A stretch of 64,000 bases of DNA, taken from assembly GCF_000271845.1 (NCBI RefSeq), contig NZ_JH719393.1:1766442-1830441 (forward strand), given 5' to 3'. Source of the stretch: Rhizobium leguminosarum bv. trifolii WSM2297. Its GTDB lineage: Bacteria; Pseudomonadota; Alphaproteobacteria; Rhizobiales; Rhizobiaceae. Positions within the stretch are counted from its first letter, which is position 1, and each line of letters begins with the position of its first letter. Position numbers and translations under genes: made by a program. Below are positions 57,022 to 64,000 of this stretch, one piece after another. A model generated the notes under the pieces. That model was not told the DNA's origin, searched no databases, and was given only the letters and a program-made list of their open reading frames with translations.

Positions 57022-57903
57022 TTAGCGTCCGCCGAAGCCGGAGCCGACGGAGATGCCCTTGTACATTACCCTCTGCAGCACGATGGCCAGGATGACACCG
57101 GGCACCATGGAGATCGTCGCACCCGCCATGATGTAGTTCCAGGCGGTGCCCTGCTGTGTCTGGAACAGGGTAAGCCCGAGCGGCAGTGTGGCTTTTTCGA
57201 CGCCGCTGGTGGCGATCAGCGGCCACAGGAAGCTCTTCCACTGGGCGATGAAGGTGAAGAGCGACAACAGTCCGATCGCCGGCATGGCGAGCGGCACGAT
57301 CACCGTTACCAGAATGCGCAGGCGCGAAGCGCCGTCCATCATTGCCGCCTCGTCAAGATCCTTGGGAATGCCAAGAATGAACTGCCGCAGCAGAAATGTG
57401 CCGAAGGAGCTAAATGCGACCGGCAGGATCATGCCGTGATAGGTGTTGATCCAGCCGAGCTTGCTGACGACGAGGAAAAGCGGGATGACCAACATCACCT
57501 GCGGGATCATCAGTGTGCTGAGATAGGTCAGCAGCAGGCCTTCCCGGCCGGGAAACCGCAGCCGGGCAAAGGCGTAGGCGGAGAGACACGATACCACAAT
57601 TACGATTGCGGTGACGCCGCAGGCGACCACCAAGGAGTTGAACAGGAAGGTTCCGAACGGCAATGAAACGAAGGCGTCGACGAATGTTCCCCATTCATAT
57701 TCCTCGGGGAAGATGCGGACCGGAACGGCCATCACTTCGGCATTCGAGCGCACCGCGTTCGATACCATCCAGAAAAAGGGAAAGAGGAAAAGCAGCGCGA
57801 TCAGCGAAAGTCCCGCATAACTGGCGAAAGTGCCGAGGCGCCGCAAGAGGCGGTGCCGATCCGCGGAAACGGAATGCGGGTGACGGGTCGGGTCAATCGT
57901 CAT
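57022..57903 (-). CDS. Sugar ABC transporter permease (MalG-like), fucosidase operon
   Basis: A 293-aa membrane permease with about six helices. The EAA loop is DEAAMMDGASRLRILVTVIV. The ATG at 57903 overlaps the partner permease by 11 bases. It is the last gene of the leftward operon that begins with the GH29 gene. It should move an oligosaccharide with fucose at its end, judged from the context. Confidence 0.92.
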   Translation of the reverse strand: MTIDPTRHPHSVSADRHRLLRRLGTFASYAGLSLIALLFLFPFFWMVSNAVRSNAEVMAVPVRIFPEEYEWGTFVDAFVSLPFGTFLFNSLVVACGVTAIVIVVSCLSAYAFARLRFPGREGLLLTYLSTLMIPQVMLVIPLFLVVSKLGWINTYHGMILPVAFSSFGTFLLRQFILGIPKDLDEAAMMDGASRLRILVTVIVPLAMPAIGLLSLFTFIAQWKSFLWPLIATSGVEKATLPLGLTLFQTQQGTAWNYIMAGATISMVPGVILAIVLQRVMYKGISVGSGFGGR

Positions 57904-58819
57904 AATGCACCCATTTGCGCTGCATGTGGAATTGCAGGATGGTGAGCGCCATAATCATGACGAACATCACCCAGGCGAGAGCCGAGGCATAACCCATCTG
58001 GAAATTGGTGAAACCCTTCTGGTAGATGGCAAAACCGAGCGTCGCCGTTGCCGAGCCCGGGCCGCCGCGTGTCATCGCAAAGATCTCGTCGAAGACCTGT
58101 AGCGAGGTGATCGCCGTCATCACGGTGGCAAAGAAAATAGTCGGCGAAATCAGCGGCAGGCGGATGCGCCAGAAGCGCTGCCAGACGTTGGCGCCGTCGA
58201 TCGTCGCCGCCTCGAGATAGTGCTTCGGCACCAGGTCGAGTGCGGCGTTGAACATCACGACGTTATAGCCGACATTCGCCCAGAGAGTGACCAGGATGAC
58301 CGCCTGCATGGCCCAGGTCGAGCTCAGCAGGAAATTCGGCAGGCCGAGGCCGAGCGAGCGGATGACGCTGTCGGCCAGTCCGTCCGGCGTGAGTATCAGC
58401 AGCCACACCACCGAGGCGGCAATTGTCGGCGTGAAGGTCGGCAGGAAGAAGATCACCCGGAAGATCGCCTTGCCGCGCTTCAGGCTCGATATCCACACGG
58501 CAAGCGTCAGCGAAACGATGATATTCACAGCCAGATACTCGACGGCGAAGAACAGCGTGTTGCCCAGGATGGTGTAGAAGGCCGGATCGACGGTAAAGAG
58601 CTTGATGTAATTCTGGAAGCCGACAAAGGACGGCGTCGAGATCAACTGCCAGTTGGTGAAGCTCAGCGCGAGCGACGCCACAATCGGCAGGGCCATGAAA
58701 ATCATGAAGCCGAGGAAGCTCGGCAGCAGGAACAGCATGGCCGTCTGCGTCTCTGGCTTGAAAAAGCGCCGTGGCTGTCTGGGCTGCAACGGAATTTCAG
58801 CGACGGCGCTTTGCGACAT
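57893..58819 (-). CDS. Sugar ABC transporter permease (MalF-like), fucosidase operon
   Basis: A 308-aa permease. I use the ATG at 58819 (MSQSAVAEIPLQPRQ), which has GGAGG six bases upstream; an ATG four codons earlier coincides with that site. Six helices follow, and the EAA loop is LEAATIDGANVWQRFWRIRLP in part. It pairs with the overlapping MalG-like permease. No ATPase gene lies in this operon. Confidence 0.92.
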   Translation of the reverse strand: MSQSAVAEIPLQPRQPRRFFKPETQTAMLFLLPSFLGFMIFMALPIVASLALSFTNWQLISTPSFVGFQNYIKLFTVDPAFYTILGNTLFFAVEYLAVNIIVSLTLAVWISSLKRGKAIFRVIFFLPTFTPTIAASVVWLLILTPDGLADSVIRSLGLGLPNFLLSSTWAMQAVILVTLWANVGYNVVMFNAALDLVPKHYLEAATIDGANVWQRFWRIRLPLISPTIFFATVMTAITSLQVFDEIFAMTRGGPGSATATLGFAIYQKGFTNFQMGYASALAWVMFVMIMALTILQFHMQRKWVHYDD

Positions 58820-58860
58820 GTCATCCTCCATGCGCGGCAGTTCCTGCCGCGACGAGAGCT

Positions 58861-58902
58861 GGCCCACCCCTCGGAAACCGAAATCGATTTAGGGGTGTGG
58901 GC
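58861..58902 (-). other. Intercistronic stem-loop between binding protein and permease genes
   Basis: GGCCCACCCCT and AGGGGTGTGGGC pair with a two-base bulge around a 19-base loop, a few bases after the binding-protein stop. Such hairpins often keep the binding-protein mRNA more abundant than the permease part of the operon. Confidence 0.55.
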
Positions 58903-58908
58903 GGCGCT

Positions 58909-60132
58909 CTATTGTTGCGCGAGGCTCTGGATCGACTCCATCGTCTGCTTGGCGTCGGCGCTGCCGCCGAAGGCCGGCGGGAAATACTGGTTGAACAGGT
59001 TTTCCACCGCCGCCCAGTTATTGGTAATCACGTAGGGTACGGAATGCGCCAGCGAGTAGTCGATGGCCTCGCCGCCATTGGTGATGTCCTTGGCCGCCAC
59101 CTTGTACCAGGAGGATTGCGCCGCCGTGCGCGCCGGCAAGGCGCGACCGCCTTCGGCAAGATAGGCCAGCGCTTCGGGGCTGGTCAGCACCTGAATGGCT
59201 TTCCAGGCCGCATCCTTGTTCTTGCTTGTCGTGGAAATACCGAAACCGGAGCCTGCTGTGACAGCCGAGAGTTCGCCTTCGGCGCGCGGCAGGGTGGTGA
59301 GGCCGATCTTAAACTTCGTCTGGCCCTTCATGCCGATGATCGACCAGGGACCGTCGATATACATGGCGATGTTGCCCGAATTGAACCGGCCCTGGACGAC
59401 ATCACCGGGATCCGCGCCGCCCGAGGGAACCAGCGGCGCGATCTTATCCTTGGCGGCAAAGCCGATCAGCCTGTCGGCGGCGGCAACTGCGCTCGCACTG
59501 GTCAAGTCAAGCTCGCCGGCGTCGTTGACGTATTTATCACCCCAGGCCGCGGCCAGCACCGAATAGTTGGTCGGAGTCATGCCGAATCCGTATTTGCCGT
59601 CCTTCGTCAGCTTCTTGGCGGCGTCCGTGAATTCGGCAAGTGTCCAGCCCGGCTTCGGCAGCGGAATGCCGGCGGCTTCGAGGGCATCCCGGTTATAATA
59701 GATGACCCATGGACCGACGTCGTAAGGCAGGCCGTAAAGCTGCTTGTCGACGGACATGCCGCCGATGATCGAGGGGGTGAAGGCGCCGACGTCGAACTTG
59801 TCGGCCGCGATCCGGTCATTCAGAGGCTCGAGCAACGAATAGAAATTCGGCATGCGCAGCGACTGCATGGACACGATGTCGGCGAGCTGTCCCGATGCTG
59901 CCAGCACCGGCAGCCTCGTCCAGTAGTCGACCCACCCCGTCGTCGTGAGCGTCACCTTAATGTCGGGGTACTTGGCGGTCACCATGTCGGCCAGATGCTG
60001 CCAGCTCTTGGTGTCGGCTTCGGAGCCGGTCCACATCTGCCAGGTCAGGTTGACCTGCTCGGCCGATGCGGCTGTGGCAAAAAGACTGCCGCCGATTGTG
60101 GCGAGCAAAAGCGCTTTCTTCAGAACCTTCAT
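58909..60132 (-). CDS. Sugar ABC transporter substrate-binding protein, fucosidase operon
   Basis: A 407-aa family-1 solute-binding protein. The ATG at 60132 (MKVLKKALLLATIGGSL) follows GGAGGGAGGAG. The signal peptide ends near residue 24 (ATAASAEQ). Family features are LTWQMWTGSEADTKSW, DIVSMQSLRMPNFY and YGLPYDVGPWVIYYNRDAL. It lies 49 bases downstream of the GH29 gene. It probably captures a fucosylated oligosaccharide or plant-glycan fragment in the periplasm. Confidence 0.92.
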   Translation of the reverse strand: MKVLKKALLLATIGGSLFATAASAEQVNLTWQMWTGSEADTKSWQHLADMVTAKYPDIKVTLTTTGWVDYWTRLPVLAASGQLADIVSMQSLRMPNFYSLLEPLNDRIAADKFDVGAFTPSIIGGMSVDKQLYGLPYDVGPWVIYYNRDALEAAGIPLPKPGWTLAEFTDAAKKLTKDGKYGFGMTPTNYSVLAAAWGDKYVNDAGELDLTSASAVAAADRLIGFAAKDKIAPLVPSGGADPGDVVQGRFNSGNIAMYIDGPWSIIGMKGQTKFKIGLTTLPRAEGELSAVTAGSGFGISTTSKNKDAAWKAIQVLTSPEALAYLAEGGRALPARTAAQSSWYKVAAKDITNGGEAIDYSLAHSVPYVITNNWAAVENLFNQYFPPAFGGSADAKQTMESIQSLAQQ

Positions 60133-60181
60133 GGGTTTCTCCTCCCTCCATGACGCAATGAACACGCGAGTGCGACCGAGT

Positions 60182-61501
60182 TCACGCCTTGAGGACGATC
60201 TCGATCACCGGGACGGTAACATCAGGTCGCCGGACCGGCAGTTCGAGCGTGATCATGCCTTCCGGCACCATCACGCCGATATTGGAATCCACGTCCTTCG
60301 TCTGGCTGAGCCAGCGCACTTCGCTGGCGTCATGCAGGAATTGCGCATAGGCGATCCTGTCGGCAAGGCCTTGGATATGGATGTGGCGGTAAGGCCAGTT
60401 GTAGACATGCAGGTAGAGGCGGTTGCCGCGCTGGGTGTAGCGGCAACCGGCCGGCGCCGGTAACTCGGACGGTCCGGCTCCATAGATGGAGCGGTCGTTG
60501 ACGGCCATCCAGTTCTGGTAGACCTCAAGCGCATCGATGGCGCGTGCGTCGAAAGTGCCGCGGCCTGTCGGGCCGACATTCATCAAGAGGTTGCCGCCGA
60601 GCGCGACGGAATCGATCAGCAACTGGATGATCTGTTCCGGGCTCTTCCAGCTATCCTCGTCACGGTGATAGCCCCAGGAGCCACTGAAGGTGTGGCAAGC
60701 CTCCCAGAGCACGCCCTGGCTGGCGATGGCAGGCGCCACGCGCGGCGTATATTGCTCCGGCGTCGTCACGTCGGGCAGCTTGCCCGGCGGCAGATCGAGG
60801 CGATTATTGACGATGATTTCGGGCTGCAGCTCGCGCACCAGCTCAATTAGTCGCTCGCTTTCCCAGTCAGCGCGCCCCTTGCCGGGCAGGCCGCGATATT
60901 CGCGCCCGGGATAGCTGAAATCGAACCAGATGATGTCGACGCGGCCGAATCCGGTCAAAAGCTCGCGCACCTGTTCGCGCATATAGGCGGCGTATTTCGC
61001 GATATTGCGGCCGGCATTCAGCGCCTCGGCCTCCGGGTGATTACGCAAGGGATGGTGAACGTCGATCGGGAAATCCGGATGGTGCCAGTCGAGCAGTGAA
61101 TAATAAAAGCCGATCTTCAGCCCCTCGGCGCGGAAGGCTTCGACCAGAGGCGTCAGCAGATCCCTGCCACAGGGCGTGCTCGGCGCCTTATAGTCGGTCA
61201 CCTTGCTGTCCCAAAGGCAGAAACCTTCGTGATGCTTGGTCGTCACCACGACATATTTCATGCCAGCGAGACGCGCACGGCGAGCCCATTCCTTGGGGTC
61301 GTATAGATCGGGATCGAAATTGTCGAAATAGCGCTGGTAATGCTCATCGGTCAGCTCTTCGCGGTTCTTCAACCACTCATGCCGTGCTCCAAGCGCATAA
61401 AGGCCCCAATGGATGAACATGCCCAAGCGGTCATGACTGAACCAGGCGTGCTTACTCGTCCCCGATGCCGGATTTTCCAGCTGGCGTTCCGAACCCGTCA
61501 C
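60182..61501 (-). CDS. Alpha-L-fucosidase (GH29)
   Basis: A 439-aa GH29 enzyme with a GTG start and GGGAGGAG upstream. Motifs are DRLGMFIHWGLYALGARHEW, YVVVTTKHHEGFCLWDS, and VDIIWFDFSYPG holding the nucleophile Asp (in WFDF). A C-terminal beta-domain follows from about residue 340. No signal peptide, so it cuts fucose from imported oligosaccharides in the cytoplasm. It heads an operon with a binding protein and two permeases and is divergent from a LacI gene, with operators at 61538 and 61689. Confidence 0.93.
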   Translation of the reverse strand: MTGSERQLENPASGTSKHAWFSHDRLGMFIHWGLYALGARHEWLKNREELTDEHYQRYFDNFDPDLYDPKEWARRARLAGMKYVVVTTKHHEGFCLWDSKVTDYKAPSTPCGRDLLTPLVEAFRAEGLKIGFYYSLLDWHHPDFPIDVHHPLRNHPEAEALNAGRNIAKYAAYMREQVRELLTGFGRVDIIWFDFSYPGREYRGLPGKGRADWESERLIELVRELQPEIIVNNRLDLPPGKLPDVTTPEQYTPRVAPAIASQGVLWEACHTFSGSWGYHRDEDSWKSPEQIIQLLIDSVALGGNLLMNVGPTGRGTFDARAIDALEVYQNWMAVNDRSIYGAGPSELPAPAGCRYTQRGNRLYLHVYNWPYRHIHIQGLADRIAYAQFLHDASEVRWLSQTKDVDSNIGVMVPEGMITLELPVRRPDVTVPVIEIVLKA

Positions 61502-61537
61502 AGGTTTCTCCTCCCTGTTCTCCGGCCCACATCATGT

Positions 61538-61549
61538 CGAACCGGTTCG
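61538..61549. promoter_or_regulatory. LacI-type operator CGAACCGGTTCG near the fucosidase gene
   Basis: A perfect 12-bp palindrome with the central CG typical of LacI-family sites. It lies 37 bases upstream of the fucosidase GTG. The core GAACCGGTTC recurs at 61689-61698. Confidence 0.75.
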
Positions 61550-61688
61550 GTGATTGAACATCTTCCTTGATCCAGCGCCTGTCAAGTTGAAATTCTCAAT
61601 TCGCAAATTCTCGGGAACCACCCAGAAATTAGGCATTTTGCCACGTTCTGTTGCAACGGCGAATAAAATCTGACAAAAGAAGGCTCTA

Positions 61689-61698
61689 GAACCGGTTC
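61689..61698. promoter_or_regulatory. LacI-type operator GAACCGGTTC before the lacI-type gene
   Basis: Second copy of the core palindrome, 7 bases before the LacI ATG and about 150 bp from the first copy. It suggests that the LacI protein represses its own gene as well as the fucosidase operon. Confidence 0.72.
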
Positions 61699-61705
61699 GA
61701 TAAAG

Positions 61706-62713
61706 ATGACGACCATAAGAGATGTCGCGCGCCTGGCGGGGGTTTCGATCTCAACCGTCTCGCTCGCGCTCAACAGCCCCAAGCGGGTCGGCGCCGAGAC
61801 GCTAGACCGCATCCAGCAGGCGATAAATTCGACGGGCTACCGCATCGATCCGGTGGCCCAGACGCTGGCGCGCGGCCGCAGCTCGCTGATCGGTTTCGTG
61901 TCTGCCAATCTCGGCAACATGTTCTTCGGCGACATCCGTCGGGAGATCGAGCATCAGGCGCTCGACCACGGCTATTTCGTGCTGATCGCCGACTCCTCCG
62001 GCAGGGCCGATCTCGAACGGGCGCTGCTAGAGCGGATGGAGGCGCAGAAGATTGCCGGTATCGCGCTGGCGACAAACGGTCATGGCGAGGAATACGCAAC
62101 CTTCCTGCGGGATTTCAAGACGCCGATCGTCATGTTCGACCAGAAGGTGGAAGGTGCGGAACGTGATTTTGTCGGCTCCGATAATCCGCTGACCACCACC
62201 ATCCTGACGGAACATCTGCTGCAGCTCGGCCACCGGCGCATCGGCTTCATCTCCGGCCCCTCCGGCCTGCACACCGCCGATGAGCGCCTGAAGGGCTTTA
62301 CGGACACGATGGCCGGCGCCGGCGTCGACATCGATCCGTCGCTGGTGGTCGAGGGCGGCTATACCAGGGCCGGCGGCCATGCACAGGCGATGCGCCTCCT
62401 GACCCGCCGCGACCGGCCGACCGCCATCATTGGCGCCAACAATATGACGGGTCTGGCTGCACTACAGGTGATGCAGGAAATGGGCTTCCGCTGCCCTGAT
62501 GACGTGTCGCTGGCGATGGTCGACGACGTGCCGTGGAGCAACGTCATCACGCCCCGCATCACCATGGTCGTGCAGGATGCGAACAAGCTCGGCGAACTGG
62601 CGGCACAACGCCTGCTGGCGAGAATAGCAAGCCCCGAGAGCGCCGCCGCCCCGCCCCAGGATTTTATCCTGACGCCGAGATTCGTGCGCGGGGAGTCGAC
62701 CAGGCGGCTCTGA
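61706..62713 (+). CDS. LacI-family repressor of the fucosidase operon
   Basis: A 335-aa regulator. Residues 1-50 are the LacI helix-turn-helix (MTTIRDVARLAGVSISTVSL, ALNSPKRVGAETLDRI), and about 60-335 are the effector domain (LIGFVSANLGNMFFGDIRRE, LGHRRIGFISGPSGL, VSLAMVDDVPWSNVITPRI). It probably binds GAACCGGTTC sites on both sides of the divergent region and is released by a fucose-related sugar. No strong ribosome site was seen. Confidence 0.93.
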   Translation: MTTIRDVARLAGVSISTVSLALNSPKRVGAETLDRIQQAINSTGYRIDPVAQTLARGRSSLIGFVSANLGNMFFGDIRREIEHQALDHGYFVLIADSSGRADLERALLERMEAQKIAGIALATNGHGEEYATFLRDFKTPIVMFDQKVEGAERDFVGSDNPLTTTILTEHLLQLGHRRIGFISGPSGLHTADERLKGFTDTMAGAGVDIDPSLVVEGGYTRAGGHAQAMRLLTRRDRPTAIIGANNMTGLAALQVMQEMGFRCPDDVSLAMVDDVPWSNVITPRITMVVQDANKLGELAAQRLLARIASPESAAAPPQDFILTPRFVRGESTRRL

Positions 62714-62742
62714 GCGCGGCTGAACTGCGTCACCGAGGTAAA

Positions 62743-62901
62743 GAGCGGCCCATCGTGATCGAGGCTGTCGGCCCAGGCTTGGACGGCCCGGTAATCGAGA
62801 GTATTGCCGTCGTTCACGTCGGCCAGCGCCTCGACCGTCAAACGTCGGCGCTTCTGCGCAAGGGGCAGCGAAACATGCGCGGTCGGCGCCCTGGCTTCCA
62901 T
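62743..62901 (-). pseudogene. CopG-like antitoxin gene, C-terminal end lost
   Basis: An ATG at 62901 with a strong GAGGAGG site opens MEARAPTAHVSLPLAQKRRR and then LTVEALADVNDGNTLDYRAV, which resembles CopG/RHH-type antitoxins of ParDE pairs. After about residue 53 (near 62743) the frame no longer looks like antitoxin and runs antisense into the LacI gene until 62359. No ParE-like toxin follows. It looks like a remnant whose downstream half and toxin were deleted. A functional longer protein cannot be ruled out. Confidence 0.45.
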
Positions 62902-63111
62902 AGAAAACCTCCTCATCATTCTTCCGATCATAACGATAAACTCTACTGTTATTCAACTACAGCGGCCCGGCGGGCAGTAACAGGCAATGGACAAGTAACT
63001 TCGATCCATTGAAAGTCGGAGCAATTTGTCATACATGTGTGATGAATCGAGATTCGGTGCCGCCGGTATGGGCGGTGTTAGGATCAAAGCCGATGCGGGG
63101 GTCGAGGCGTT

Positions 63112-63840
63112 ATGCAGGTGAAGGATCGCGGCAGAGGCTCCGGGTCGCTGGTCGCACAGGTCGGCGAAAGTCTTCGGCAAGCCATCTTGAGCGGCCAGTA
63201 TTCAGTCGGCGACAAGCTTCCGAGCGAACATGAACTGACCGAAACGCATAGCGTCAGCCGAACCGTGGTGCGCGAGGCCGTGGCAGCTCTTCGTTCCGAT
63301 GGCCTGGTCGAGGTGCGCCAGGGCGCGGGGATTTTCGTCATCGGCGCCGACCCAGCGCTGTCCGGCCGGAAGGTCGACAAGGCCCGCGTCGCCTCCGATC
63401 TGGAAGTGCTCGAAATCCGCACACCTGTCGAAATCGAGGCGGCGGGACTTGCCGCCTTGCGCCGCTCGCCGGCACAGGAGGAAGCGATCTTCGAATGCCA
63501 CCGGAAAATCCTGCAATGCATCGAGACTGATCAATCGATCCGCGAAGCGGATCTCGAGCTTCATGTCGCGATCGCCGAGGCGACGAACAACCCGCTGTTC
63601 AAGCACTTCCTGGAATCGCAAGGCTCGGCGATCATCCCGCAATCGAGGCTCGTCCCGGAAACGAGGACGGCCGAGCAGACCGCTTACCGAAAGCTGATCC
63701 ACAGGGAACACGAAACGATCGTCATGGCCATCTCGGACAGGGACGATCAGGCTGCACGCAGCGCCATGCGCGACCATCTGGTCGGCAGCCAGGCGAGATA
63801 CCGGAACCTGCTGAAGGATCTGCGAAGCTTTACCGGCTGA
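63112..63840 (+). CDS. GntR-family regulator, FadR subgroup
   Basis: A 242-aa regulator. Residues about 5-75 are the GntR winged helix (VGESLRQAILSGQYSVGDKL, HSVSRTVVREAVAALRSDGL), and about 95-230 are an FCD ligand domain with metal-ligand-type residues in ELHVAIAEATNNPLFKH and IHREHETIVMAISDRDDQAA. It senses an acid metabolite or sugar acid. No target is adjacent inside the window; its operon may lie beyond position 64000. Confidence 0.92.
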   Translation: MQVKDRGRGSGSLVAQVGESLRQAILSGQYSVGDKLPSEHELTETHSVSRTVVREAVAALRSDGLVEVRQGAGIFVIGADPALSGRKVDKARVASDLEVLEIRTPVEIEAAGLAALRRSPAQEEAIFECHRKILQCIETDQSIREADLELHVAIAEATNNPLFKHFLESQGSAIIPQSRLVPETRTAEQTAYRKLIHREHETIVMAISDRDDQAARSAMRDHLVGSQARYRNLLKDLRSFTG

Positions 63841-63882
63841 GGCAGTCGAGAAGCGCTGCCAACGCTATAAGTTTTCAGAAAT

Positions 63883-63942
63883 CGCGAGCCAACCCACCTG
63901 CGAACACGAGCGTCAGCGAGCGGTTTTCCCGGCTGGCTCGCG
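63883..63942. repeat. Long-loop inverted repeat after the GntR gene
   Basis: CGCGAGCCA (63883-63891) and TGGCTCGCG (63934-63942) are perfect 9-bp complements with a 42-base loop. There is no T-run. It may be a weak terminator or chance. The remaining bases to 64000 show no gene. Confidence 0.3.
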
Positions 63943-64000
63943 TAGGCGACGTTATGGCAAAGGACTTGCATAGAACGTATCGGCGTGATGCTTGAACGGG

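Noticed and set aside
62533..63012. A 159-codon plus-strand frame overlapping the end of the LacI gene
   Set aside because: It starts inside lacI in another frame and has a composition typical of a shadow; the antitoxin-like reading on the minus strand with a strong ribosome site is more convincing.
1..64000. Search by eye for tRNA, rRNA, CRISPR arrays, IS ends and phage genes
   Set aside because: No cloverleaf-like element, regularly spaced repeats, transposase or integrase reading frame was recognised, although short RNAs could be missed without a covariance search.

Overview
The window looks like chromosome or large-replicon DNA from a Rhizobium-type alphaproteobacterium (Rhizobiaceae). 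The grounds are high GC throughout, a fused TreS-maltokinase beside GlgE and GlgB, many sugar ABC importers each with its own LacI/ROK/GntR regulator, two methyl-accepting chemotaxis proteins, and very dense operons with ATGA/GTGA start-stop overlaps. I see no rRNA, tRNA, CRISPR array, insertion sequence or phage gene. The species and replicon are inferred, not proven.

Left part (1-13.1 kb). A rightward operon (305-6664) encodes an NRAMP-related membrane protein, PxpA (LamB/YcsF), a DUF1445 protein, a fused PxpB-PxpC (KipI-KipA) and a biotin carboxylase-BCCP fusion. Together they look like a 5-oxoproline/D-glutamate salvage unit with urea-carboxylase-like parts. Next is a FecBCD/BtuFCD-type metal-chelate importer (6890-9710). 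It converges on an Lrp/AsnC regulator (9729-10196), which is divergent from an aminotransferase and TPP-dependent enzyme pair (10347-13147).

Glycan storage (13.1-21.9 kb). A leftward operon glgE-treS/maltokinase-glgB carries the full GlgE route from trehalose through maltose and maltose-1-phosphate to branched alpha-glucan.

Mixed middle (22-42 kb). This holds a small secreted protein, a Phd antitoxin with only a toxin stub, an MBL-fold hydrolase, an APH-type kinase, CorA, a DUF1778-GNAT toxin-antitoxin pair, a DUF4272 protein, an MCP, an NCS1 transporter, a lipoprotein alpha/beta-hydrolase and an RND efflux operon with two adaptor proteins and a divergent TetR. LacI, AraC and ROK regulators follow.

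Pectin region (40.9-51.9 kb). A leftward operon encodes an uncharacterised 840-aa multidomain protein, GH105, GH28, an ABC ATPase and two permeases. The solute-binding protein is divergent. Two copies of an ATGAAAAT/TTTTCAT palindrome flank the divergent control region, and the ROK repressor gene lies at the far end. None of the enzymes has a signal peptide, so oligosaccharides are probably imported first and cut in the cytoplasm.

Right part (52-64 kb). An MFS transporter fragment and a DUF3422 gene come first. An RbsB-like binding protein and an MCP then form a two-gene operon. A fucosidase (GH29) operon with a binding protein and two permeases but no ATPase follows, divergent from a LacI gene and with two CGAACCGGTTCG-type operators. 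A CopG-like antitoxin remnant and a FadR-type GntR regulator complete the window.
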